Assembly: GCF_039555535.1 (NCBI RefSeq)
Contig: NZ_CP154630.1
Location: forward strand, 2,369,001-2,433,000
Length of the DNA: 64,000 bases
Reading direction: 5' to 3'
Source of the DNA: Stenotrophomonas maltophilia
GTDB taxonomy: Bacteria > Pseudomonadota > Gammaproteobacteria > Xanthomonadales > Xanthomonadaceae
Shown here: positions 45,000 through 54,293 of the stretch, piece after piece
How positions within the stretch are numbered: the first letter of the stretch is position 1
How the letters are laid out: every line of letters starts with the position of its first letter
Translations under genes and position numbers: made by a program
Notes under the pieces: generated by a model
What the model was told of the DNA's origin: nothing
The model's input: the letters and a program-made list of their open reading frames with translations, nothing else
Databases searched by the model: none

Positions 45000-45908
45000 G
45001 TGGACGAATATCCCATCATCGACTTGTCACACCTGCTGCCAGCGGCACAGGGGCTGGCTCGGCTGCCGGCGGACGAGCGCATCCAGCGCCTTCGCGCCGA
45101 CCGCTGGATCGGCTACCCGCGCGCGGTCGAGGCGCTGAACCGGCTGGAAACCCTGTATGCGTGGCCAAACAAGCAACGCATGCCCAACCTGCTGCTGGTT
45201 GGCCCGACCAACAACGGCAAGTCGATGATCATCGAGAAATTCCGGCGCACGCATCCGGCCAGCTCCGACGCGGACCAGGAACACATGCCGGTGCTGGTCG
45301 TGCAGATGCCGTCCGAACCGTCGGTGATCCGCTTCTACGTCGCGCTACTTGCCGCGATGGGGGCACCATTGCGCCCGCGCCCACGGCTGCCGGAAATGGA
45401 GCAACTGGCGCTGGCACTGCTGCGCAAGGTCGGCGTGCGCATGCTGGTGATCGACGAGCTGCACAACGTCTTGGCCGGCAACAGCGTCAACCGGCGGGAA
45501 TTTCTCAACCTGCTGCGCTTCCTCGGCAATGAGCTGCGCATCCCATTGGTCGGGGTCGGCACGCGCGACGCCTACCTGGCCATCCGCTCGGATGACCAAT
45601 TGGAAAACCGCTTCGAGCCCATGATGCTGCCGGTGTGGGAGGCCAACGACGATTGCTGCTCACTGCTGGCCAGCTTCGCCGCTTCGCTTCCATTGCGGCG
45701 ACCCTCGTCGATTGCCACGCTGGACATGGCCCGCTACCTGCTCACACGCAGCGAGGGCACCATCGGCGAACTGGCGCACTTGCTGATGGCGGCGGCCCTC
45801 GTCGCCGTGGAGAGCGGCGAGGAAGCGATCAACCACCGCACGCTCAGCATGGCCGATTACACCGGCCCAAGCGAGCGGCGTCGGCAATTCGAGCGGGAAC
45901 TGATGTGA
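45000..45908 (+). CDS. tniB: Transposition ATPase TniB
   Basis: A 302-residue AAA+ regulator, related to Tn7 TnsC, that selects target and activates TniA. Walker A is LLLVGPTNNGKSMI (about residues 62-75) and Walker B is MLVIDELHNVL. GTG 45000 follows the family start VDEYPIIDLSHLL; GTG 44991 is an in-frame alternative. Its stop overlaps the tniQ start (GTGA). Confidence 0.94.
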   Translation: MDEYPIIDLSHLLPAAQGLARLPADERIQRLRADRWIGYPRAVEALNRLETLYAWPNKQRMPNLLLVGPTNNGKSMIIEKFRRTHPASSDADQEHMPVLVVQMPSEPSVIRFYVALLAAMGAPLRPRPRLPEMEQLALALLRKVGVRMLVIDELHNVLAGNSVNRREFLNLLRFLGNELRIPLVGVGTRDAYLAIRSDDQLENRFEPMMLPVWEANDDCCSLLASFAASLPLRRPSSIATLDMARYLLTRSEGTIGELAHLLMAAALVAVESGEEAINHRTLSMADYTGPSERRRQFERELM

Positions 45909-47122
45909 AGCCAGCGCCACGCTGGCCGCTGCATCCGGCTCCCAAGGAAGGCGAAGCCTTGTCTTCATGGCTCAACCGCGTGGCCCTTTGCTATCACATG
46001 GAGGTGTCCGACCTGCTGGAGCACGATCTTGGTCACGGCCAGGTTGATGACCTGGATACCGCGCCACCACTGTCGCTGCTGATGATGCTCTTCCAGCGGA
46101 GCGGTATCGAGCTGGATCGGCTGCGCTGCATGAGTTTCGCCGGCTGGGTGCCTTGGCTACTGGACAGCCTTGATGATCAGATTCCAGCCGCATTGGAAAC
46201 CTATGCGTTCCAGCTCTCGGTACTGCTGCCGAGACTCCGCCGTAAGACGCGATCCATCACGAGCTGGCGTGCCTGGCTGCCCACCCAACCGATACACCGC
46301 GCCTGTCCGCTCTGCCTGAACGATCCGGAGAACCAAGCCGTACTGCTCGCGTGGAAGCTGCCCCTGATGCTGAGCTGCCCACTGCATGGCTGCTGGCTGG
46401 AATCCTATTGGGGCGTGCCAGGGCGGTTTCTCGGCTGGGAGAACGCCGACGCCGAACCGCGCACTGCCAGCGACGCGATTGCGGCGATGGACCAGCGTAC
46501 CTGGCAGGCACTGACGACCGGCCACGTGGAGTTGCCGCGCCGACGCATCCACGCCGGATTGTGGTTTAGGCTGCTACGCACGCTGCTCGATGAGCTGAAC
46601 ACCCCGCTTTCGACGTGCGGCACCTACGCGGGGTATCTCCGCCAAATCTGGGAATGCTGCGGGCATCCGCTGCGTGCTGGGCAAAGTCTGTGGCGACCGT
46701 ATGAAACCCTGAACCCGGCAGTACGGTTGCAGATGCTGGAGGCGGCGGCAACGGCAATCAGCTTGATTGAGGTGAGGGATATAAGCCCGCCAGGCGAGCA
46801 CGCAAAGCTATTCTGGTCCGAGCCCCAAACCGGGTTCACCAGTGGCCTGCCGGCGAAAGCGCCGAAGCCCGAACCCGTCGATCACTGGCAGCGTGCAATC
46901 CAGGCCATTGATGAGGCCATCATTGAAGCACGACACAACCCCGAGACGGCACGCTCGCTGTTCGCGTTGGCTTCCTATGGTCGGCGCGACCCCGCTTCCT
47001 TGGAACAGTTGCGCGCCACCTTCGCGAAGGAAGGCATCCCCCCGGAATTTCTGTCACATTATGAGCCTAGCCTACCCTTTGCATGCCTTAGGCAGAATGA
47101 CGGGTTAAGTGACAAATTTTGA
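45905..47122 (+). CDS. tniQ: Transposition protein TniQ
   Basis: A 405-residue TniQ/TnsD-type protein. It begins with the family pattern PLHPAPKEGEALSSWLNRVALCY, and a zinc-finger region follows (CPLCLNDPE then LSCPLHGCWLES). It recruits the transposition complex, in this family towards res sites. Start GTG 45905 overlaps tniB. Confidence 0.92.
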   Translation: MKPAPRWPLHPAPKEGEALSSWLNRVALCYHMEVSDLLEHDLGHGQVDDLDTAPPLSLLMMLFQRSGIELDRLRCMSFAGWVPWLLDSLDDQIPAALETYAFQLSVLLPRLRRKTRSITSWRAWLPTQPIHRACPLCLNDPENQAVLLAWKLPLMLSCPLHGCWLESYWGVPGRFLGWENADAEPRTASDAIAAMDQRTWQALTTGHVELPRRRIHAGLWFRLLRTLLDELNTPLSTCGTYAGYLRQIWECCGHPLRAGQSLWRPYETLNPAVRLQMLEAAATAISLIEVRDISPPGEHAKLFWSEPQTGFTSGLPAKAPKPEPVDHWQRAIQAIDEAIIEARHNPETARSLFALASYGRRDPASLEQLRATFAKEGIPPEFLSHYEPSLPFACLRQNDGLSDKF

Positions 47123-47182
47123 CGTGCAGAGCTTCCCGATGCAAACTGTCACATAATAGAACGTATATGTGACAGGTACAAG
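47045..47182. promoter_or_regulatory. res: res site of the Tn5053-like element
   Basis: The core is a 30-bp inverted repeat: CTGTCACATA (47146-47155) and TATGTGACAG (47166-47175). Related TGTCACATTATG and AAGTGACAAATTTTG half-sites lie upstream at about 47052 and 47107. It lies just before tniR and probably also carries its promoter. Confidence 0.75.
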
Positions 47183-47797
47183 ATGCTGATTGGCTACATG
47201 CGAGTATCGAAGGCGGATGGCTCCCAGGCGACGGACTTGCAGCGCGATGCGCTGGTCGCGGCCGGTGTTGATCCGGCGCATCTCTATGAAGACCAAGCGT
47301 CCGGAAAACGCGAGGATCGTCCCGGTCTGGCGAGCTGTCTGAAGGCACTACGGCCAGGCGACACGTTGGTCGTTTGGAAACTGGATCGGCTCGGGCGCGA
47401 CCTGCGCCATCTGATCAATACCGTCCATGACCTGACCGGACGCGGCATCGGCCTCAAGGTGCTGACCGGGCACGGCGCGGCCATTGACACCACGACCGCC
47501 GCCGGCAAGCTGGTCTTCGGTATCTTCGCCGCGCTGGCCGAGTTCGAGCGCGAGTTGATCGCCGAGCGCACCGTGGCGGGCCTGGCCTCAGCACGGGCAC
47601 GCGGCCGGAAAGGCGGCCGGCCGTTCAAGATGACCGCCGCCAAGCTGCGGCTGGCGATGGCGGCAATGGGGCAGTCAGAGACCAAGGTCGGCGACCTGTG
47701 CCAGGAACTTGGCATCACGCGGCAGACCCTGTATCGGCATATTTCACCCAAGGGCGAGCTACGTCCAGATGGCGAGAAGCTACTCAGCCGAATTTGA
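47183..47797 (+). CDS. tniR: Serine resolvase TniR (TniC)
   Basis: A 204-residue serine recombinase that resolves cointegrates at the res site next to it. The catalytic serine is in LIGYMRVSKADGS (Ser 9). The arginine motifs VVWKLDRLGRDLRHL and AEFERELIAERTVAGL follow. A C-terminal helix-turn-helix (LCQELGITRQTLYRHI) binds res. Confidence 0.95.
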   Translation: MLIGYMRVSKADGSQATDLQRDALVAAGVDPAHLYEDQASGKREDRPGLASCLKALRPGDTLVVWKLDRLGRDLRHLINTVHDLTGRGIGLKVLTGHGAAIDTTTAAGKLVFGIFAALAEFERELIAERTVAGLASARARGRKGGRPFKMTAAKLRLAMAAMGQSETKVGDLCQELGITRQTLYRHISPKGELRPDGEKLLSRI

Positions 47798-47835
47798 TGC
47801 CGACATGAGGCGACGTAGCGAAAGCGTGGTTTGTC

Positions 47836-48039
47836 TCAATTTGACGGCGGCGAACCGCAAGCGTTCGGTTCGCCGCTCGTTTCGGTCGCAGTGCTGGCCC
47901 GCGCCTGGAAACGTTGATAACACTCCAGCCCGCAGAAGTGCTCGACGTACTCCGCGCCTTCCGGTGTGAAGGCGGCATCGAGCGGAATTTCCTTGCAGCA
48001 CACGCAGCAACTGGTGGCGGTCGGATCATTTGCATTCAT
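47836..48039 (-). CDS. DUF3330 cysteine-rich protein, remnant end of urf2 (operon 2)
   Basis: A 67-residue protein with CCVCCKEIP and [11 protein letters not shown], the same module that ends the urf2 protein of operon 1. Here it is a separate frame starting ATG 48039, since the EAL part is deleted. It might bind metal through its six or more cysteines. It is the last gene of operon 2. Confidence 0.7.
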   Translation of the reverse strand: MNANDPTATSCCVCCKEIPLDAAFTPEGAEYVEHFCGLECYQRFQARASTATETSGEPNACGSPPSN

Positions 48040-48175
48040 GGTGGCACCCCTCCATTGACTGACGAAGACGGCGAATGCCGCCGCCGGCATCGGCTTTGCG
48101 AACAGAAAGCCTTGCCCGCGCTCGAACGCTTGGGCCCTCCGCCGTAGTCCATCCATCCGGCCGGGAAGCGCTCAT
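48026..48175 (-). pseudogene. urf2: Deleted EAL gene (urf2) of operon 2
   Basis: Starts like urf2 ([11 protein letters not shown]), then a 2-base loss and a large internal deletion join codon about 25 directly to the GFLFAKP segment in another frame. About 230 codons of the EAL domain are missing. The same truncation is a known feature of Tn5053-type mer modules. Confidence 0.8.
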
Positions 48176-48408
48176 GATCTTTCCCTGAATGCCCGCAACG
48201 CCCGCGCCAGTGACAGAAGAAACAGGCCGGTCAAACCGAGCGCCGTGATGACCCAATACTCGACAAGGAATGCACCGGCGGTTGTGCCGGCCAGCACGGC
48301 AGCGAGGATGGACAGGTGGCAGGGGCAAGTCAGCACGGCCAGCGTGCCCCACAGGTAGCCGGTGAACGGTTTGTGCGTCTCGGCCGGCATGCGCTCGGGG
48401 CTGTTCAT
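48172..48408 (-). CDS. merE: Mercury transport protein MerE (operon 2)
   Basis: A 78-residue two-helix protein with [19 protein letters not shown]. It differs from the operon 1 copy at about ten positions, so the operons are divergent relatives and not a recent duplication. It overlaps merD by 4 bases. Confidence 0.94.
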   Translation of the reverse strand: MNSPERMPAETHKPFTGYLWGTLAVLTCPCHLSILAAVLAGTTAGAFLVEYWVITALGLTGLFLLSLARALRAFRERS

Positions 48409-48770
48409 GGCAAACTCTCCGCATGCTGTGCCGGCGCGGTCGGCATGGCGGCCAACTGCACTTCCAGATTGGCCAACGCTTCGCGCCGGCGTTCGACGAA
48501 CTGACGCAGCACAGCAAGCTGCGCGGCAGTTTCATCGCAGTTCGCCGCATCCAGCGCCCGGCACAGCCGCGCCAATGCGCCGAGGCCGATGCCCGCCTCG
48601 AAGGCGGCCCGCACGAAGCACAGTCGCTGCAAGGCGGCGTCATCGAACAGGCCGTAGCCACCCGTGGTGCAGGCGACTGGCCGCAGCAATCCGCGCAGCA
48701 GGTAGTCGCGCACGATATGCACGCTCACCCCGGCATCAAGGGCCAGCCGGGACACCGTGTAGGCGTTCAT
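48405..48770 (-). CDS. merD: Secondary regulator MerD (operon 2)
   Basis: A 121-residue MerR-like co-regulator nearly identical at its N-terminus to the first copy ([20 protein letters not shown]). It follows merB after about 110 bp, so merB has been inserted between merA and merD in this operon. Confidence 0.95.
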   Translation of the reverse strand: MNAYTVSRLALDAGVSVHIVRDYLLRGLLRPVACTTGGYGLFDDAALQRLCFVRAAFEAGIGLGALARLCRALDAANCDETAAQLAVLRQFVERRREALANLEVQLAAMPTAPAQHAESLP

Positions 48771-48881
48771 CGAACACCTCCTTTTGGTCGGTTCACGGCA
48801 ATGCATATACCGTTTCGCCGAGTTCAATCCGCGCGCTGCGAATCCGATGCCGGTGCCGTAGAACATTGGGTCGATATCCGA

Positions 48882-49520
48882 TCACGGTGTCCTAGATGAC
48901 ATGGTCTGCAACAGATGTCGATTAAACTCCTGGCCCAAGCCGAAAGCCTCGTGGACACTGACGATCGCCAATCCTTCCAATCCTTGATGCTTGGAGGCCC
49001 AGTCTTCCGCCGTCGGGACAGATGCAAAGAAATGTACATGGCAACAGAAGGACTGACGAACGTCGGCTGCTTCCTGCGGCAATACCAAGGACACCGCCAT
49101 GCCGGCAGGTTCGACAGCCTGTATCTCGCTGGGTGAAACCGTGAGTGAAACGGGTGCTCCGGTTGCAGCGCAATGCGATGAGACGCGAGCTGTACGGCCG
49201 ATCAGCGCCGGAAATATCAAGGTGTCCAGCGCGCACCAGGCATACAGACGGCGGTCGTCAATTTCAAAGACATACGAAGTCTCGCGCAAGGTGAGGCCGT
49301 AGCCGATGATGTTCCCATCTTTGTCATATTCGGTACTGGTGGCCTGTTCGAGTACGGCGGCCACTCGCTCAGCGGGCCAGTCGAGAATCCCGGCAAGTGT
49401 CGTTCGTGAAACCGGACGCCCCTTGGCGAGTTCCCGCAGTAGCGGGACCAAGAGATCCGCAGTACCATTGGTACGATTGACCGAAGTGAGACGTTCTAAA
49501 ATATATGGGGCGAGCTTCAT
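48882..49520 (-). CDS. merB: Organomercurial lyase MerB
   Basis: A 212-residue enzyme that cleaves the carbon-mercury bond of methyl- or phenylmercury and hands Hg(II) to MerA. The catalytic residues are Cys 96 and Asp 99 in [12 protein letters not shown] and Cys 159 in [18 protein letters not shown] precedes ATG 49520; an in-frame ATG at 49538 lies inside that site. It is found only in operon 2 and gives the strain broad-spectrum resistance. Confidence 0.96.
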
Positions 49521-49534
49521 GGTTCCATCTCCTT

Positions 49535-51681
<2,147 letters not shown>

Positions 51682-51689
51682 GATGTCGC

Positions 51690-52328
51690 TCACTGCTTAA
51701 CACTGGAACTTCTTGTCCATTCCATAGCCTGAGCATCGCCGTCCGCGATCTGCTCACGTGTCAATCTGGCCGCAAGCTCGGCGCGCAGCTTGACCGCGGT
51801 CTCGTCGCCGCGGGCGGCGGCGATGCCGAACCACTTGTACGCCTGGACCAGATCGGACGCGGCCGGAGCGACGCCCTTCGCGTACAGCTGTGCCAGCTTA
51901 ACTTGCGCCTGTGTGTGGTTCTGCTCAGCGGAGCGGCGGTACCAATTCACGGCCTCGCTGTCGTCAGCGGGCACAGGCCGTGCGTGGCGACGATAGAAGG
52001 TGTCGTTGGCATGCCCTTCGTAGATGCGCGCGAGGTTGAACTGGGCGTCCGCCTCGCCCTGCTCTGCCGCTGAGCGGAACCACTTCCACGAGACTGCCTG
52101 ATCCTGCGCGACGCCGATGCCGTACTTGTACGCCATGCCGGTGACGTTCTGCGCAATGGGTTCACCCGCTGTGGCCTTGCGCTCCCATTCGCTTTGCGTG
52201 GTAGGCGAGAGCGACTCGATGGCCGCCTCCATCCTTTTGAAGTCATAGGCCAACGCACCGACGCTCATGAGCATCAGAAGGCCGCTTACGACGGACGAAC
52301 GTCCGTATCTAAACAAGTTACTCATCAT
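51690..52328 (-). CDS. SEL1-repeat periplasmic protein inside the mer operon
   Basis: A 212-residue protein with an N-terminal signal sequence (SSVVSGLLMLMSVGALAYDF) and at least three SEL1 repeats (AQNVTGMAYKYGIGVAQDQA, ADAQFNLARIYEGHA, AQVKLAQLYAKGV) that form a helical solenoid for protein binding. It lies between merP (17 bp away) and merC, in the same direction and with almost no spacing, so it is made with the mer genes. SEL1 proteins are not standard mer functions; a role in Hg transport or sensing is inference. Confidence 0.8.
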   Translation of the reverse strand: MMSNLFRYGRSSVVSGLLMLMSVGALAYDFKRMEAAIESLSPTTQSEWERKATAGEPIAQNVTGMAYKYGIGVAQDQAVSWKWFRSAAEQGEADAQFNLARIYEGHANDTFYRRHARPVPADDSEAVNWYRRSAEQNHTQAQVKLAQLYAKGVAPAASDLVQAYKWFGIAAARGDETAVKLRAELAARLTREQIADGDAQAMEWTRSSSVKQ

Positions 52329-52344
52329 CGCTTTCCGGGTAGAT

Positions 52345-52620
52345 TTACTGCTTGACGCTGGACGGAAAGCCCGCGTCTCCGGTTGCCTTGATCAGCTTCT
52401 GCACGCTGGTCTTGGCATCATCGAACGTGACAACCGCTTCGCGTGTCTCGAAGGTCACGTCAATTTTGCTGACGCCTTCGACCTTGGAAATCGCCTTCTT
52501 GACGATGATCGGGCAGGTGGAGCAGGTCATGCCCGGTACGGACAGCGTGACGGTCTGGGTGGCGGCCCACACGGGGGCAACAACGGCAGCGAGGGCGAGG
52601 GCGGCAAACAGTTTTTTCAT
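52345..52620 (-). CDS. merP: Periplasmic mercury-binding protein MerP (operon 2)
   Basis: A 91-residue protein with signal peptide (MKKLFAALALAAVVAPVWA) and Hg ligands Cys 33 and Cys 36 in PGMTCSTCP. AGGAG precedes the start. It differs from copy 1 by a handful of substitutions. Confidence 0.96.
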   Translation of the reverse strand: MKKLFAALALAAVVAPVWAATQTVTLSVPGMTCSTCPIIVKKAISKVEGVSKIDVTFETREAVVTFDDAKTSVQKLIKATGDAGFPSSVKQ

Positions 52621-52635
52621 GATGAACTCCTGTGA

Positions 52636-52986
52636 TTAATAGAAAAATGGCATGACGTAGGGAAATCCGAGCGAGACCAGGACCAGCGCGGCCACGATCC
52701 AGAAAATGAGCTTGTAAGTAGCTCGCACTTGGGGAATCGCGCAGACCTCACCCGGTTTGCAGGCTTGCGCCGGGCGGTAGATGCGCCGCCAGGCGAAAAA
52801 CAGCGCGACCAGCGCTGCGCCGATGAAGATCGGGCGATAGGGTTCCAGCACCGTCAGGTTGCCGATCCATGCCCCGCTGAACCCCAAGGCGATCAAAACC
52901 AGCGGCCCCAGGCAGCAGGCCGACGCAAGAATGGCGGCCAGCCCACCGGCGAAGAGCGCGCCGCGCCCGTTTTGTGGTTCAGACAT
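52636..52986 (-). CDS. merT: Mercuric transport protein MerT (operon 2)
   Basis: A 116-residue, three-helix Hg(II) importer with ASACCLGPL and ACKPGEVC, the same ligand pairs as copy 1. It is the first gene of the operon 2 transcript. Confidence 0.96.
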   Translation of the reverse strand: MSEPQNGRGALFAGGLAAILASACCLGPLVLIALGFSGAWIGNLTVLEPYRPIFIGAALVALFFAWRRIYRPAQACKPGEVCAIPQVRATYKLIFWIVAALVLVSLGFPYVMPFFY

Positions 52987-53010
52987 ACGCTTGTCCTTTC
53001 AAATTTGGTT

Positions 53011-53051
53011 TGGATAGCTTAAGCTTACTTCCGTAGTTATGTACGGAGTCA
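53011..53051 (-). promoter_or_regulatory. mer operator/promoter 2
   Basis: On the minus strand TTGACT, then the dyad CCGTAC-ATAA-CTACGG with one imperfect pair, then -10 TAAGCT after the 19-bp spacer. It is the same design as operator 1, with a weaker dyad. Confidence 0.9.
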
Positions 53052-53057
53052 AGCGAT

Positions 53058-53492
53058 ATGCAAATTAATTTTGAGAATCTGACCATTGGCGTTTTTGCCA
53101 AGGCGGCCGGGGTCAATGTGGAGACCATCCGGTTCTATCAGCGCAAGGGCTTGTTGCCCGAGCCGGACAAGCCCTATGGCAGCATTCGCCGCTATGGCGC
53201 GGCGGACGTGACACGGGTGCGATTCGTGAAATCGGCCCAGCGGTTGGGCTTCAGCCTGGATGAAATCGCCGAGTTGCTGCGGCTCGACGATGGCACCCAC
53301 TGCGAGGAGGCCAGCAGCCTGGCCGAGCACAAGCTCCAAGACGTGCGCGAGAAGATGGCCGATTTGGCGCGCATGGAGGCTGTGCTGTCTGACCTGGTGT
53401 GCGCCTGCCATTCGCGGCAGGGGAATGTTTCGTGTCCGCTGATTGCGTCGTTGCAAGGTGGAACGAGCTTGGCAGGGGCTTCCACAGCTTAG
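53058..53492 (+). CDS. merR: Mercury-responsive regulator MerR (operon 2)
   Basis: A 144-residue MerR with [21 protein letters not shown] and the three Hg cysteines in [17 protein letters not shown] and GNVSCPLI. The second site has an extra Cys (CAC) compared with copy 1 (RACH). It diverges from merT2. Since MerR acts in trans, each copy may regulate both operators. Confidence 0.96.
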   Translation: MQINFENLTIGVFAKAAGVNVETIRFYQRKGLLPEPDKPYGSIRRYGAADVTRVRFVKSAQRLGFSLDEIAELLRLDDGTHCEEASSLAEHKLQDVREKMADLARMEAVLSDLVCACHSRQGNVSCPLIASLQGGTSLAGASTA

Positions 53493-53525
53493 CGTGCTTT
53501 ATTTTCCGTTTTCTGAGACGACCAC
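53488..53525 (-). repeat. Internal Tn21-type inverted repeat, second copy
   Basis: Inverted copy of the Tn21-type end (compare 38599-38636), degraded at the outer bases, directly after merR2. It shows that this mer module was also captured with its Tn21-like end before joining the tni genes. Confidence 0.85.
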
Positions 53526-53563
53526 AGATCAGAAAAGACTGTGCAGCCGACTCTTGATATTCC

Positions 53564-53588
53564 GTGCAGTCACCTTCTGAAAATGACA
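53564..53588 (-). repeat. Tn5053-type terminal inverted repeat, mer end
   Basis: 25-bp partner of 43175-43199, followed by the target duplication CCGCT at 53589-53593. Confidence 0.93.
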
Positions 53589-53729
53589 CCGCTTAGTCAG
53601 AATAGAGTCATCTTTCGCATTTTTTGACACATGCCTGCGAAGGGCATAGATTTCAGCCTGACAGAAACGGGGTTTGAGGCACAACGGAACAGAAGGAGCA
53701 CTTAAGCCGCCTTCAACCAAGGAGACATC
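53589..53729. promoter_or_regulatory. res: Right part of the Tn501-type res region and tnpR promoter
   Basis: This 141-bp spacer continues the resolution region that starts at 43136. The Tn5053-like insertion splits it. AAGGAG at 53718-53723 serves tnpR. Whether enough of res is left for resolution depends on which sub-sites lie on each side. Confidence 0.6.
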
Positions 53730-54290
53730 GTGCAGGGGCACCGCATCGGCTACGTCCGGGTCAGCAGCTTCGACCAGAACCCGGAACGCCAGCTGGAACA
53801 GACACAGGTGAGCAAGGTGTTCACCGACAAGGCATCGGGCAAGGACACCCAGCGCCCCCAGCTCGAAGCGCTGCTGAGCTTCGTCCGCGAAGGCGATACA
53901 GTGGTGGTGCACAGCATGGACCGGCTGGCCCGCAACCTCGATGACCTGCGTCGCTTGGTACAGAAGCTGACTCAACGCGGCGTGCGCATCGAGTTCCTGA
54001 AGGAGGGCCTGGTGTTCACTGGCGAGGACTCGCCGATGGCCAACCTGATGCTGTCGGTGATGGGGGCCTTCGCTGAGTTCGAGCGCGCCCTGATCCGCGA
54101 GCGGCAGCGTGAGGGCATCACCTTGGCCAAGCAGCGTGGCGCGTACCGGGGCCGCAAGAAAGCCCTGTCCGATGAGCAGGCTGCTACCCTGCGGCAGCGA
54201 GCGACGGCCGGCGAGCCCAAGGCGCAGCTTGCCCGCGAGTTCAACATCAGCCGGGAAACCCTCTACCAGTACCTCCGCACGGACGACTGA
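53730..54290 (+). CDS. tnpR: Serine resolvase TnpR of the outer transposon
   Basis: A 186-residue resolvase. The catalytic serine is in RIGYVRVSSFDQN, with VHSMDRLARNLDDL and FAEFERALIRERQREGI for the arginines and the long helix. The C-terminal helix-turn-helix is AREFNISRETLYQYL. Start GTG 53730 follows AAGGAG. It lies 3 bases before tnpA. Confidence 0.96.
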   Translation: MQGHRIGYVRVSSFDQNPERQLEQTQVSKVFTDKASGKDTQRPQLEALLSFVREGDTVVVHSMDRLARNLDDLRRLVQKLTQRGVRIEFLKEGLVFTGEDSPMANLMLSVMGAFAEFERALIRERQREGITLAKQRGAYRGRKKALSDEQAATLRQRATAGEPKAQLAREFNISRETLYQYLRTDD

Positions 54291-54293
54291 CAC

